Assembly: GCA_044866075.1 (NCBI GenBank) | Contig: JBIOTQ010000046.1 | Span: 1-60,225, forward strand | DNA length: 60,225 nucleotides | Direction: 5' to 3' | Source: JBASRP01 sp044866075 | Lineage (GTDB): Bacteria > Actinomycetota > AC-67 | In this document: positions 52,192 to 59,445 of the stretch, piece after piece | Layout of the letters: every line of letters starts with the position of its first letter | Position numbering within the stretch: the stretch's first letter is position 1 | Notes under the pieces: model-generated | The model's database searches: none | What the model was told of the DNA's origin: nothing | The model's input: the letters and a program-made list of their open reading frames with translations, nothing else | Position numbers and translations under genes: made by a program

Positions 52192-52261
52192 CGAGCAACC
52201 GTTTGCCCCCTGTCCCGGCGGGAAGGATGGAGGTATCCAACCGGCTCGGAGGAGGTTTCCT

Positions 52262-52747
52262 ATGTTGAAACCGCGTGACATCAGCCAGCTGGGGATGGGC
52301 CTCGCGGACAAGACGATCGGACTCGTGTTCGAGGCGACAGGGACGATCGTCGGCAGCGAACGACTCAAGGAAGCCGGGCGCACGCGACAGCAGGCGGGAA
52401 GCGAGCGCCTCATAGCCGTCGAGGAAGAGACGAAGGCGACGAGCCGCTCGGCCGAGGCGAAGGCACAGGAACAACGACAGAAACAGCACCAGCCCCCGAG
52501 CAAGCGCTCACCCGGACGGTCGTTCGATGAACAAGCGTCCGCAGCAGGCGGTGCGGTCGAGAAGGTCAAGGGCGCGGCGAAGCAGGGCCTCGGCGTCGTG
52601 ACCCGTGACGAGGAGCTGCGCGCCGAAGGCGAAGCGCAGCAAGAGAAGGCGGAAGCACAGACGCAGGCGCGCAAGCACGAAGCAAAATCCGAGTACCACG
52701 AGAAGAAGGCCGAGACCGCACTCTCCAGGTCACAGGCACAGCGCTAA
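52262..52747 (+). CDS. CsbD-like stress protein with charged repeats
   Basis: This 161-residue, highly charged, Gln/Glu/Lys/Ala-rich protein has two segments with the CsbD pattern: SERLKEAGRTRQQAGSERL and GAVEKVKGAAKQGLGVVTRDEELRAEGEAQQE (given here in part). The C-terminus is a long polar helix. CsbD-like proteins are small general-stress proteins of unknown action. A strong GGAGGAGG site precedes ATG 52262, so high expression is likely. A very good intrinsic terminator follows. Confidence 0.75.
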   Translation: MLKPRDISQLGMGLADKTIGLVFEATGTIVGSERLKEAGRTRQQAGSERLIAVEEETKATSRSAEAKAQEQRQKQHQPPSKRSPGRSFDEQASAAGGAVEKVKGAAKQGLGVVTRDEELRAEGEAQQEKAEAQTQARKHEAKSEYHEKKAETALSRSQAQR

Positions 52748-52763
52748 AGAGTCTGCATAAGCT

Positions 52764-52802
52764 GCCGGGCCGCCTCCCAGAGTGGCGGCCCGGCTTTCGT
52801 TT
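52764..52802 (+). terminator. Intrinsic terminator after the CsbD-like gene
   Basis: GCCGGGCCGCC pairs perfectly with GGCGGCCCGGC over a 9-nt loop, followed by TTTCGTTT. Confidence 0.92.
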
Positions 52803-52914
52803 CGCACTCGAAGTTGGCGCTCGGTCCTACGTAGATCTACGCACGAACCACCGTTATTTCGCTCCATTGCTCGCCTCGCTCCCTGCAAGAAGAATCGAAC
52901 CAAGGGGGTGTGAG

Positions 52915-53460
52915 ATGAAACGATCGACCTTGATCGTTTTGACGGCGATCATCGCGCTCGTCGTCGTCGCATTCGCAGGGTCCGCGCTCGCGGCGAACCC
53001 GAACGCCGGTTGCAACCAGACGCCGTACGAGAACCCGTCTGGCAACGGCGCGAACCACAGCGGCGCGTACGACGACACGTGCGACGGTTCGGCGTCGCAG
53101 AACGGGAACGGCGGCGGGCACGCGTTCGGGAAACCGTGCGCCGGATGCGTCGGCAACGCCGACGAGAAGAACCCGCCGGGTCAGGCTCCCGACGGCAGCG
53201 ACTCGAACCATGGGTACGAGTGCGACGAGAACTCGGGCATCGGCAAGACGAACCCCGCGCACACCGGTTGCACGTCGACCACGGAGAATCCGCCGGAAGA
53301 GATTCCGCCCGGCGAGAATCCTCCCGGTACCGAGGTCCTCGGACGGAAGTTGACCAGACCGCTCGCGACGACCGGCGTCCCGGTGCCCGTGTTCCTCGGT
53401 GTGGCTCTCTTTTTCCTGATCGGCGGAGTCACGCTGCGCACGACCGCATCGAAAGCCTAG
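52915..53460 (+). CDS. Secreted Cys-rich surface protein with sortase-like C-terminus
   Basis: This 181-residue protein has a signal peptide (residues 1-26, ends SALA) and a Gly/Asn/Ser-rich mature part with conserved short blocks: NGANHSGAYDDTCDGSASQN, GKPCAGCVGNADEKNPPG, SDSNHGYECDENSGIGKTNP and AHTGC. It has seven cysteines, a proline spacer, then LATTG, a hydrophobic helix (VFLGVALFFLIGGVTL) and a short tail RTTASKA, as in sortase-anchored proteins (LATTG being a variant of LPxTG). The blocks recall actinobacterial extracellular proteins of unknown role. AAGGGGG precedes ATG 52915. Confidence 0.75.
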   Translation: MKRSTLIVLTAIIALVVVAFAGSALAANPNAGCNQTPYENPSGNGANHSGAYDDTCDGSASQNGNGGGHAFGKPCAGCVGNADEKNPPGQAPDGSDSNHGYECDENSGIGKTNPAHTGCTSTTENPPEEIPPGENPPGTEVLGRKLTRPLATTGVPVPVFLGVALFFLIGGVTLRTTASKA

Positions 53461-53477
53461 AGCGCACCAAGCGAAAC

Positions 53478-53512
53478 GCCCGCGCCGCACTTCCCGGCGG
53501 CGCGGGCATTTC
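53478..53512. terminator. Bidirectional terminator between the surface protein and clpX
   Basis: GCCCGCGCCGC pairs with GCGGCGCGGGC over an 8-nt loop. ATTTCC follows on the plus strand and GTTTCGC on the minus strand. It would end both convergent genes. Confidence 0.85.
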
Positions 53513-53583
53513 CGATGCGCGTGAGAAAAACGTCAGACACGTCAGACGCATGCCAGACGGTCGAGGCGGCAGGGTGGCGCGGC

Positions 53584-54870
53584 CTAGGCGGAGCGCTCGC
53601 GCCGGACCTTCGGGGTCGGCGCGGGGGCTTCCTCGCCGGCGCGAAGCACCAGCGTCGGGTTCACCTTCGAGAGGACGGTCTCGCGGGTGATCATGCACTT
53701 CGAGACGTCCTTCCGGCTCGGCAGCTCGTACATCACGCCGAGCAGAACCTCTTCCATGATCGCGCGGAGCCCGCGGGCGCCGGTGCCGCGCTTCATGGCT
53801 TCCTCGGACACGGCTTCGAGCGCGGAGTCTTCGAACTCGAGGTTCACGCCGTCGAACTCGAAGAACTTGCGGTACTGCTTCACGAGCGCGTTCTTCGGCT
53901 GCGTGAGGATCTGGATGAGCGCGTCCTTGTCGAGGTTGTGCACGAACGACACGACCGGGAGGCGGCCGACGAACTCTGGGATCAGACCGAACTTGAGCAG
54001 ATCCTCCGGCATCGTCGACGACAGCACCTGGCCGAGGTCCTTCTCCTCCGGCCGGCGGATGTCGGCGCCGAAGCCGACCCCCTTCCGGCCGGTGCGGTCC
54101 TCGATGAGCTTCTCGAGGCCGGCGAACGCACCGCCGCAGATGAACAGGATGTTCGTCGTGTCGATCTGGATGAACTCTTGGTGCGGGTGCTTGCGGCCGC
54201 CCTGCGGGGGCACGCTCGCCGTGGTGCCCTCGAGGATCTTCAGCAAGGCCTGCTGCACGCCTTCACCGGAGACGTCGCGCGTGATCGACGGGTTCTCGCT
54301 CTTCCGCGCGATCTTGTCGACCTCGTCGATGTAGATGATTCCCGTCTCCGCCTTCTTCACGTCGTAGTCGGCGGCCTGGATCAGCTTCAGCAAGATGTTC
54401 TCGACGTCCTCCCCGACGTAGCCGGCCTCGGTCAGCGCCGTCGCGTCGGCGATCGCGAAGGGAACGTTCAGCATCCGCGCCAGCGTCTGCGCCAGGAGCG
54501 TCTTGCCGCAGCCCGTCGGGCCGAGCAGGAGGATGTTCGACTTCTGGAGCTCGACCTCGTTGTCGTGGTAGGCGCCGACCTGGATCCGCTTGTAGTGGTT
54601 GTAGACCGCGACCGAGAGGATCTTCTTCGCCTGCTCCTGACCGATCACGTAATCGTTCAGGAACTCGTAGATGTCCTTCGGCTTCGGAAGCTCCTCGAGC
54701 TTCAGCTCGGTGGTTTCCGAAAGTTCCTCTTCGATGATCTCGTTACAGAGATCGATGCACTCGTCGCAGATGTAGACGCCGGGCCCGGCGATGAGCTTCT
54801 TGACCTGTTTCTGCGATTTCCCGCAGAAGGAACACTTCAGCAGGTCTCCGCCGTCTCCGAATTTCGCCAC
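53584..54870 (-). CDS. clpX: ATP-dependent Clp protease ATP-binding subunit ClpX
   Basis: ClpX unfolds proteins for ClpP. The 428 residues have an N-terminal zinc-binding domain (KCSFCGK and CDECIDLC), Walker A GPTGCGKTLLA, Walker B IIYIDEVDKIA, the pore loop region GYVGEDVEN and a C-terminal small domain. The IGF-type ClpP-binding loop is read as LIPEFVGRLP nearby. It is third of tig-clpP-clpX. Confidence 0.97.
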   Translation of the reverse strand: MAKFGDGGDLLKCSFCGKSQKQVKKLIAGPGVYICDECIDLCNEIIEEELSETTELKLEELPKPKDIYEFLNDYVIGQEQAKKILSVAVYNHYKRIQVGAYHDNEVELQKSNILLLGPTGCGKTLLAQTLARMLNVPFAIADATALTEAGYVGEDVENILLKLIQAADYDVKKAETGIIYIDEVDKIARKSENPSITRDVSGEGVQQALLKILEGTTASVPPQGGRKHPHQEFIQIDTTNILFICGGAFAGLEKLIEDRTGRKGVGFGADIRRPEEKDLGQVLSSTMPEDLLKFGLIPEFVGRLPVVSFVHNLDKDALIQILTQPKNALVKQYRKFFEFDGVNLEFEDSALEAVSEEAMKRGTGARGLRAIMEEVLLGVMYELPSRKDVSKCMITRETVLSKVNPTLVLRAGEEAPAPTPKVRRERSA

Positions 54871-54892
54871 CCCGGCTCCTGTGTGTTTGTTG

Positions 54893-55516
54893 TTATCCCG
54901 CCACAGCCGCGGCCGCTACGGCACGCGCTTCCCGCGTTGTGATGATCTCGTCAACGATACCATAGGCTTTCGCCTCTTCCGCGGTCATGATGAAGTCCCT
55001 ATCTGTGTCTTTCGAAACTTTCTCCAGCGGCTGGCCCGTGTGTTTCGCGAGAAGCTCGTCGAGCAGCCGGCGGTAGCGAAGGATCTCTTTCGCCTGGATC
55101 TCGATGTCGACGGCCTGGCCACCGGCCTGGCCGTGGGGCTGGTGGATCAGGATGCGCGCGTGCGGCAGCGCGTAGCGCTTGCCCTTCGTGCCGGCCGAGA
55201 GCAGCACCGCCGCGGCGCTCGCGGCCTGCCCCATGCACAGCGTCGAGACGTCCGGCTTGATGTATTCCATCGTGTCGTAGATCGCGAACAGCGCGGTGAT
55301 CGATCCGCCCGGCGAGTTGATGTAGATCGAGATGTCCTTCGTCGGGTCTTCGGCCTCGAGGTGGATCAGCTGCGCCATGATGAGGTTCGCGACGGTGTCG
55401 TCGACCTCGGTGCCGAGGAAGACGATGCGCTCCTTCAAAAGGCGCGAGTAGATGTCGAAGCTGCGCTCGCCGCGGTTCGTCTGCTCGACGACGATCGGAA
55501 CCATGTAGTTCTTCAT
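54893..55516 (-). CDS. clpP: ATP-dependent Clp protease proteolytic subunit ClpP
   Basis: ClpP is the barrel-shaped serine protease of the ClpXP machine. The 207 residues show the nucleophile Ser in MGQAASAAAVLL, His in HARILIHQPHG and an Asp further on, and the head helix (EILRYRRLLDELLAKHTG). Actinobacteria often have two adjacent clpP genes; only one is here. It overlaps the tig stop by 4 bp. Confidence 0.97.
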   Translation of the reverse strand: MKNYMVPIVVEQTNRGERSFDIYSRLLKERIVFLGTEVDDTVANLIMAQLIHLEAEDPTKDISIYINSPGGSITALFAIYDTMEYIKPDVSTLCMGQAASAAAVLLSAGTKGKRYALPHARILIHQPHGQAGGQAVDIEIQAKEILRYRRLLDELLAKHTGQPLEKVSKDTDRDFIMTAEEAKAYGIVDEIITTREARAVAAAAVAG

Positions 55517-56850
55517 TTGGTCGCTCCTTGTTGTGACTCTTTGGGCCCTGTCGTGGTGGAGACTTCGTCCTTGATCTCGGCGCGTTCGACGATCAGGTCA
55601 AGCGCCTTGCGTCTGATGATATCAGCGGCCAGGGCACCCATCCGGCCACCTGATTCGAGCTGATCCCGCAGCTCCTTGTCTTCTTTCCCGAGCGCTTTGG
55701 CGTGTTCGGAGAGTTCGGCCGCAACCTCCTCATCCGACGCAGCGAACCCTTCCTTTTTCCCGACCTCCTCCAGGATCAGCTGAGCCGCCACGTTGCGCTC
55801 CGCCTGTCCGCGGAGGTCGGCCTCGACCTGCTCCTCGGTCTGGCCGGTGCGCTCCAGGTACTGCGGGATCGTGACGCCCGCGCGCCGCAGCTGATCGGAG
55901 AAGCGCGCGAGCCGGTAGCTCATCTCTTCGTTCAGGAGCGCGTCGGGTACGACGAGCGCGGTGTCCGAGACGACCTTCTCGAGCACGCGATTCCGCGTTT
56001 CGGCCTCCGACGTCACGCGCTTCACCTCGCCGATCTTTTCGCGGAGGTCTGCACGCAATTCGTCCAAGGTGTCGAACTCGGACGCCGTTTTCGCGAACTC
56101 GTCGTCGAGCGCCGGGAGGTTCTTCTGCCGGATCTCTTTCACCAGAACCTGGAACGAGATCTCCTTGCCGCCGAATTCTCCGGGGTACGAATCCGGGAGC
56201 GTCGCGTTGAACTTAAAGATGTCGCCCTGCCGCGCGCCGTCGAGCTCCTGGTCGAGCTCGGGCACGAAGCGTCCGGAGCCGATCTCGTAGAGTAGGTCGG
56301 TCGCGGAGGCTTCCTCGATCCTGTTGTCGTGCTGGTAGCCGTTGAGGTCGATCAGCGCGAAGTCGCCGCGGCGGCCGGGCCGCGCGACGGTCTCCAGCGT
56401 TGCGAAGCGCTCGCGCAGCCGCTCCAGCTGATCGTTGAGCTCTTCGTCCGTCACCTCGACCGACGGCCGCTCGACGCTGATCGTCGAGAAGTCGGGAAGC
56501 GTGATCTCGGGGCGGACCTCGACGACGGCGTCGAACGTGAAGCCGGCCTTCTCGTCGTAGGAGGTGACTTCGATCTCGGGCAACGTGATCGGCTGCACGT
56601 CGCTTCCGGTCATCGCTTCACGGAAGAGCTCGGGGACCGCCTCACGGATCGCGGCGTCCTTGATCTGGTCCGGCCCGAGCCGGGCCTCGAGCACCGGGCG
56701 CGGAACGTGGCCCTTCCGGAAGCCGGGGATCCTGACCTCGCTGCCGAGGCGCTTGACCGCGCGCTGGACGGCCGGCGCGATCTCCTCGGGGGTCGCCTCG
56801 ACGGTGATGCGGACCTTCGTCGGTCCCTCTTGGGTTACGGTGGATTTCAT
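55513..56850 (-). CDS. tig: Trigger factor
   Basis: This ribosome-bound chaperone and peptidyl-prolyl isomerase has 445 residues. The ribosome-binding tail loop is GFRKGHVPRPVLEARLG (about residues 45-61). A PPIase domain follows (RRGDFALIDLNGYQ, LDGARQGDIFKFNATLPDSYP), then the long helical C-terminal domain. The start is ATG 56850 (MKSTVTQEGPTKVRITVEA); a longer reading to 56937 runs into the tRNA-Pro edge and is rejected. It is first of tig-clpP-clpX. Confidence 0.96.
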   Translation of the reverse strand: MKSTVTQEGPTKVRITVEATPEEIAPAVQRAVKRLGSEVRIPGFRKGHVPRPVLEARLGPDQIKDAAIREAVPELFREAMTGSDVQPITLPEIEVTSYDEKAGFTFDAVVEVRPEITLPDFSTISVERPSVEVTDEELNDQLERLRERFATLETVARPGRRGDFALIDLNGYQHDNRIEEASATDLLYEIGSGRFVPELDQELDGARQGDIFKFNATLPDSYPGEFGGKEISFQVLVKEIRQKNLPALDDEFAKTASEFDTLDELRADLREKIGEVKRVTSEAETRNRVLEKVVSDTALVVPDALLNEEMSYRLARFSDQLRRAGVTIPQYLERTGQTEEQVEADLRGQAERNVAAQLILEEVGKKEGFAASDEEVAAELSEHAKALGKEDKELRDQLESGGRMGALAADIIRRKALDLIVERAEIKDEVSTTTGPKESQQGATK

Positions 56851-56936
56851 GGAGAGGGGCCGATGATAGCGCGGCGAGAACTGCGGCAGAGCCGGTTCGG
56901 CCTGCGAGTATCCTTCGTGGAGCCGGCCCGGTCGCA

Positions 56937-57011
56937 CGGGGCGTAGCGCAGCTTGGTTAGCGCGCCTGCTTTGGGAGCAGGAGGTCGGCGGTTCGAATCC
57001 GCCCGCCCCGA
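56937..57011 (+). tRNA. tRNA-Pro (anticodon TGG)
   Basis: A complete cloverleaf: acceptor CGGGGCG with CGCCCCG, anticodon loop TTTGGGA in a CCTGC/GCAGG stem, T-loop TTCGAAT, and no encoded CCA. Its 3' 45 nt are repeated at 58386-58430. Confidence 0.97.
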
Positions 57012-57012
57012 C
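56967..57012 (+). repeat. 46-bp direct repeat, left copy (3' part of tRNA-Pro)
   Basis: It runs from TGCTTTGGGAGCAGG to CGCCCCGAC and is identical to 58386-58431. It has the position and extent of an attachment site of a tRNA-targeting integrase: from the anticodon stem to the tRNA 3' end. Confidence 0.85.
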
Positions 57013-57176
57013 TACCAGCAGAAATAGCCAGACGGGCTATTGCACACCGCTTGTACGACCGACAACTCGCCCTCCCGAACCACGAAACAGGCGGTCAGAG
57101 CGATGGATACGACCAGGCCTGGAAGGTATCGGCACACCTGCCCACTTAGTGCGGCGGCGACCGCCTGGCCCAGCAC
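57012..57176 (-). CDS. Candidate 54-residue membrane protein in the tRNA-Pro island
   Basis: The frame starts at GTG 57176, 2 nt after the stop of the beta-propeller gene, and reads MLGQAVAAALSGQVCRYLPG, then VVSIALTACFVVREGELS and a Cys-containing end NSPSGYFCW. It has one hydrophobic segment and four cysteines. The stop falls at the end of the left 46-bp repeat. Coupling to the upstream gene supports it; there is no homologue known to me, so it may be chance. Confidence 0.3.
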   Translation of the reverse strand: MLGQAVAAALSGQVCRYLPGLVVSIALTACFVVREGELSVVQAVCNSPSGYFCW

Positions 57177-57178
57177 GT

Positions 57179-58237
57179 TTAGGCCACGTCGACTCGGACG
57201 AGCGCACTCCGCGAGGAGTCGAGTGGCTCGAACGCGACCCACGCCGAGTCCCCGGCGGCGAGAACGTCGGTCAGAGTCCCCCCGAGGTCGATCGTCGCTG
57301 CGACGACGTTGCGATTTGGTTCGATGAGCGAAAGTGTTCCACTTCTAAAGCCGCTGACCCAGACACGTCCATCGTCGACGCCGACTCCCCACGCGTCGGG
57401 GATGGCAATCCGCGCCGTGACACGGTTCGTCGTGCCGTCTACGCGGAGGACTGAATCCTCCGTGGTGATCCACACATCGCTGCCCCCTACGACGATGTCC
57501 CGTGCCGGAGGAATGTCGATGCGAGCGATGACTTGATTCGTGTTGGAGTCGACGCGAACGAGATCGTCTCCGGCGACCCAAACGCTACCCAGTCCGGCCG
57601 CGAGTTGTCCGGACACAGGCAGGCGCGCGGCGACCTCGCCGCTCGTCGGGTTGATCCTCGCTATCCCATCGACTGCCAACCAGACAGCACCGGGTGTGGT
57701 GGCGACCGAGGCGGGGGTCCAGTCCACGAAAAGCATCAATCGCAGCGAGCGTCCCGACGCCGCGTCGAATTGCACGAGTCCTCCGGTCGTGTATGTGCGG
57801 TTGAGGTCGGCGGTCGTCCGCTTCCCGTTCCGATAGACCGTTTGATAATTGGGCGGAGGCGGCGCGTCGAAGCCGTCGGGTGCATCCGTTGCAACCCCAT
57901 AGGCAACCCAGACGGTGTCGGCGATGGTCGCTGCGGTTCCTCCGCCCGGGATATTCCCGTGGGGGGACCGAAGTTCACGCACCAACTTCCCGGTGGCCAC
58001 GTCGATTCCGATGACTCCTCGGTTGTAGCCGCCGGTGACCCAGACGACGCCGTCTCCGAGGGCAAGCCCCGAGTCCGAGATGTTGGATGCGAGCGGCACG
58101 CGTTCGGCGACCCGAAGCATCGGCGGCGTTTCGGTCCCGGTGCTACCAGGCGACGCAGCCTGACCTCCGCATGAGGAGAGCAGAAGCGCGACAAGCGCCG
58201 TCGAAACGTAGGAGATCCTCGCCGACTGACGAGTCAT
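57179..58237 (-). CDS. Beta-propeller lipoprotein (YVTN/Vgb-like)
   Basis: This 352-residue lipoprotein has a signal peptide with lipobox LLSSC. The mature part is a series of short repeats ending in patterns like GVVWVTGGYNRGVIGIDVATGKLV, GAVWLAVDGIARINPTSGEV, GSVWVAGDDLVRVDSNTNQV and SDVWITTEDSVLRVDGTTNRV, each a likely propeller blade. It would sit on the outer membrane face and bind a ligand or protein. The start is ATG 58237, alternatively ATG 58249. It is the main gene of the 1.4-kb segment between the two tRNA-Pro repeats. Confidence 0.8.
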   Translation of the reverse strand: MTRQSARISYVSTALVALLLSSCGGQAASPGSTGTETPPMLRVAERVPLASNISDSGLALGDGVVWVTGGYNRGVIGIDVATGKLVRELRSPHGNIPGGGTAATIADTVWVAYGVATDAPDGFDAPPPPNYQTVYRNGKRTTADLNRTYTTGGLVQFDAASGRSLRLMLFVDWTPASVATTPGAVWLAVDGIARINPTSGEVAARLPVSGQLAAGLGSVWVAGDDLVRVDSNTNQVIARIDIPPARDIVVGGSDVWITTEDSVLRVDGTTNRVTARIAIPDAWGVGVDDGRVWVSGFRSGTLSLIEPNRNVVAATIDLGGTLTDVLAAGDSAWVAFEPLDSSRSALVRVDVA

Positions 58238-58385
58238 GTACGAAAGCATGCGGCAGACTGGACGGGAGGCCAATGCCCGAACGGGCGTCGGACGCCGGAC
58301 TGACCGGAACACGACGGATACTGGAGCGCCTCTGGACATATGAATCCGCAGGTCGCGCGGCGGAAGCACAACGTTCGGCCGGAGA

Positions 58386-58431
58386 TGCTTTGGGAGCAGG
58401 AGGTCGGCGGTTCGAATCCGCCCGCCCCGAC
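58386..58431 (+). repeat. 46-bp direct repeat, right copy (tRNA-Pro fragment)
   Basis: It is identical to 56967-57012. The 5' half of the tRNA is absent (GGAGA precedes the match), so it is not a working tRNA. It marks the right edge of the possible integrated segment. Confidence 0.85.
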
Positions 58432-58587
58432 GAGGGATCTTCCCGTTCTCACACCCTGCGTGTTCGGAACATCCTCCCAGTGAGAAAGATCCGGTCATGA
58501 ATTTCGGTTTGCGACAGGTTTGCTCGACTCGTGGTCGGGTAGTACCCGATTGCTTCCGTCGCCCCCGAGGCGGGAGCGCATCCCCCG

Positions 58588-58635
58588 CTGGGGTGGGCCC
58601 CTCTGCCCACCCCAGTCCCCTTCCCAGGGGTTGTT
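58588..58635 (+). terminator. Strong hairpin pair upstream of tRNA-Gly
   Basis: CTGGGGTGGGC (58588-58598) pairs perfectly with GCCCACCCCAG (58605-58615) over CCCTCT. Next, CCCCT and AGGGG form a second small hairpin followed by TTGTTTGT. It could end transcription from the left before the tRNA genes. Confidence 0.55.
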
Positions 58636-58697
58636 TGTATGGAGATCACGAGGTGGGAAGGGGTGATGAGCCGCGATGCTACGATGCCCCGGCCAGC

Positions 58698-58768
58698 GCG
58701 GGCGTAGCTCAATGGTAGAGCTCGAGCCTTCCAAGCTCGTGATGAGGGTTCGATTCCCTTCGCCCGCT
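58698..58768 (+). tRNA. tRNA-Gly (anticodon TCC)
   Basis: Complete: acceptor GCGGGCG with CGCCCGC, anticodon loop CTTCCAA, T-loop TTCGATT, and no encoded CCA. Confidence 0.97.
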
Positions 58769-58804
58769 CGAGGTTGTCTCGATTGGCACCGGACCCTGTT
58801 AGAG

Positions 58805-58818
58805 TTACATCGCTGTAA
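58805..58818. promoter_or_regulatory. Inverted repeat upstream of the LPxTG-like gene
   Basis: TTACA and TGTAA surround TCGC, 24 nt before ATG 58842. It may be an operator or part of a promoter (TGTAAT could be a -10). No clear -35 is seen. Confidence 0.3.
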
Positions 58819-58841
58819 TTCCCCTAGGGGGCTTGTCAGGC

Positions 58842-59186
58842 ATGCATAGAGTCCTGGCCGTGCTCATCGCGTTGCTCCTCGGCGGAGGCGTGGTCGCGGC
58901 GGTCGTGAAGAGTGACGACAACAACAAGGTGCCGATCGTGGAGCCGACGCCCTCGCCGACGCAGACCTTCACCTTCGACGGAGCGGCGCCCACGGAGTCG
59001 AGCTTCACGGCGACGGCGTCACCGCTCGAGACCGGCACCGAGGGCGGGACGGTTTCGCCGACCGAGACGATGCAGGAGCTGCCGCGCACCGGCGCCGGAT
59101 CGTTCGCGCCGGCGGCGTTGGTGACGCTCGCGATCGCGCTCGGGGCCGGCGTGGCCGTGAGCAGGGCGGCGAAAACCTCGGACTAG
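58842..59186 (+). CDS. Small LPxTG-anchored surface protein
   Basis: This 114-residue protein has an N-terminal hydrophobic signal (VLAVLIALLLGGGVVAAVV), a Thr/Pro/Ser/Glu-rich spacer likely to be extended or glycosylated, then the sortase motif LPRTG (about residues 80-84), a hydrophobic helix and a short tail with Arg/Lys (SRAAKTSD). It would be linked to the cell wall. The start is ATG 58842, 10 nt after the purine run AGGGGG; TTG 58833 is less likely. It lies between tRNA-Gly and tRNA-Arg. Confidence 0.7.
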   Translation: MHRVLAVLIALLLGGGVVAAVVKSDDNNKVPIVEPTPSPTQTFTFDGAAPTESSFTATASPLETGTEGGTVSPTETMQELPRTGAGSFAPAALVTLAIALGAGVAVSRAAKTSD

Positions 59187-59224
59187 CCGCTTGGCGGCCG
59201 CTGCTACACTTTTTCTCGTTCCGT

Positions 59225-59298
59225 GCGCCCGTAGCTCAAATGGATAGAGCGGCTGGTTTCTACCCAGCGGGTTGGGGGTTCGAGTCCTCTCGGGCGCG
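59225..59298 (+). tRNA. tRNA-Arg (anticodon TCT)
   Basis: Complete: acceptor GCGCCCG with CGGGCGC, anticodon loop TTTCTAC, T-loop TTCGAGT, and no encoded CCA. Confidence 0.97.
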
Positions 59299-59319
59299 CC
59301 GAGGCGAGCTTTCAAGCAT

Positions 59320-59394
59320 GGTGGCCGTAGCTCAGTTGGTTAGAGCGCCGGGTTGTGGTCCCGGAGGTCGGGGGTTCGATTCCCCTCGGTCACC
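59320..59394 (+). tRNA. tRNA-His (anticodon GTG)
   Basis: Complete: acceptor GTGGCCG with CGGTCAC, anticodon loop TTGTGGT, T-loop TTCGATT. The extra 5' G typical of tRNA-His (59320) pairs with C at 59394. Confidence 0.97.
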
Positions 59395-59445
59395 CTACTG
59401 AGGTCGCACTGCGTTCTTGTCATAGGTGCCTGGTACGGTCGGGAG

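Larger units (their letters stand above)
58238..58697. other. 460-bp gene-free stretch holding the tRNA-Pro fragment and strong hairpins
   Basis: It contains the right copy of the tRNA-Pro repeat (58386-58431) and an 11-bp perfect inverted repeat (58588-58615). No coding frame with a family-like sequence is seen; frames here are antisense to tRNA sequence or hairpins. Confidence 0.7.

Noticed and set aside
53530..53562. Three near-direct CAGAC repeats downstream of clpX
   Set aside because: Short, only three units with loose spacing and no adjacent gene to control; likely chance.
58384..58431. A second tRNA-Pro gene
   Set aside because: Only the 3' part is present; the acceptor 5' strand and D-arm are missing, so it cannot fold as a tRNA.
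58234..58500. A minus-strand protein with the GRIRTADLLLPKH string
   Set aside because: This is the translation of tRNA sequence in antisense, a well-known false gene.
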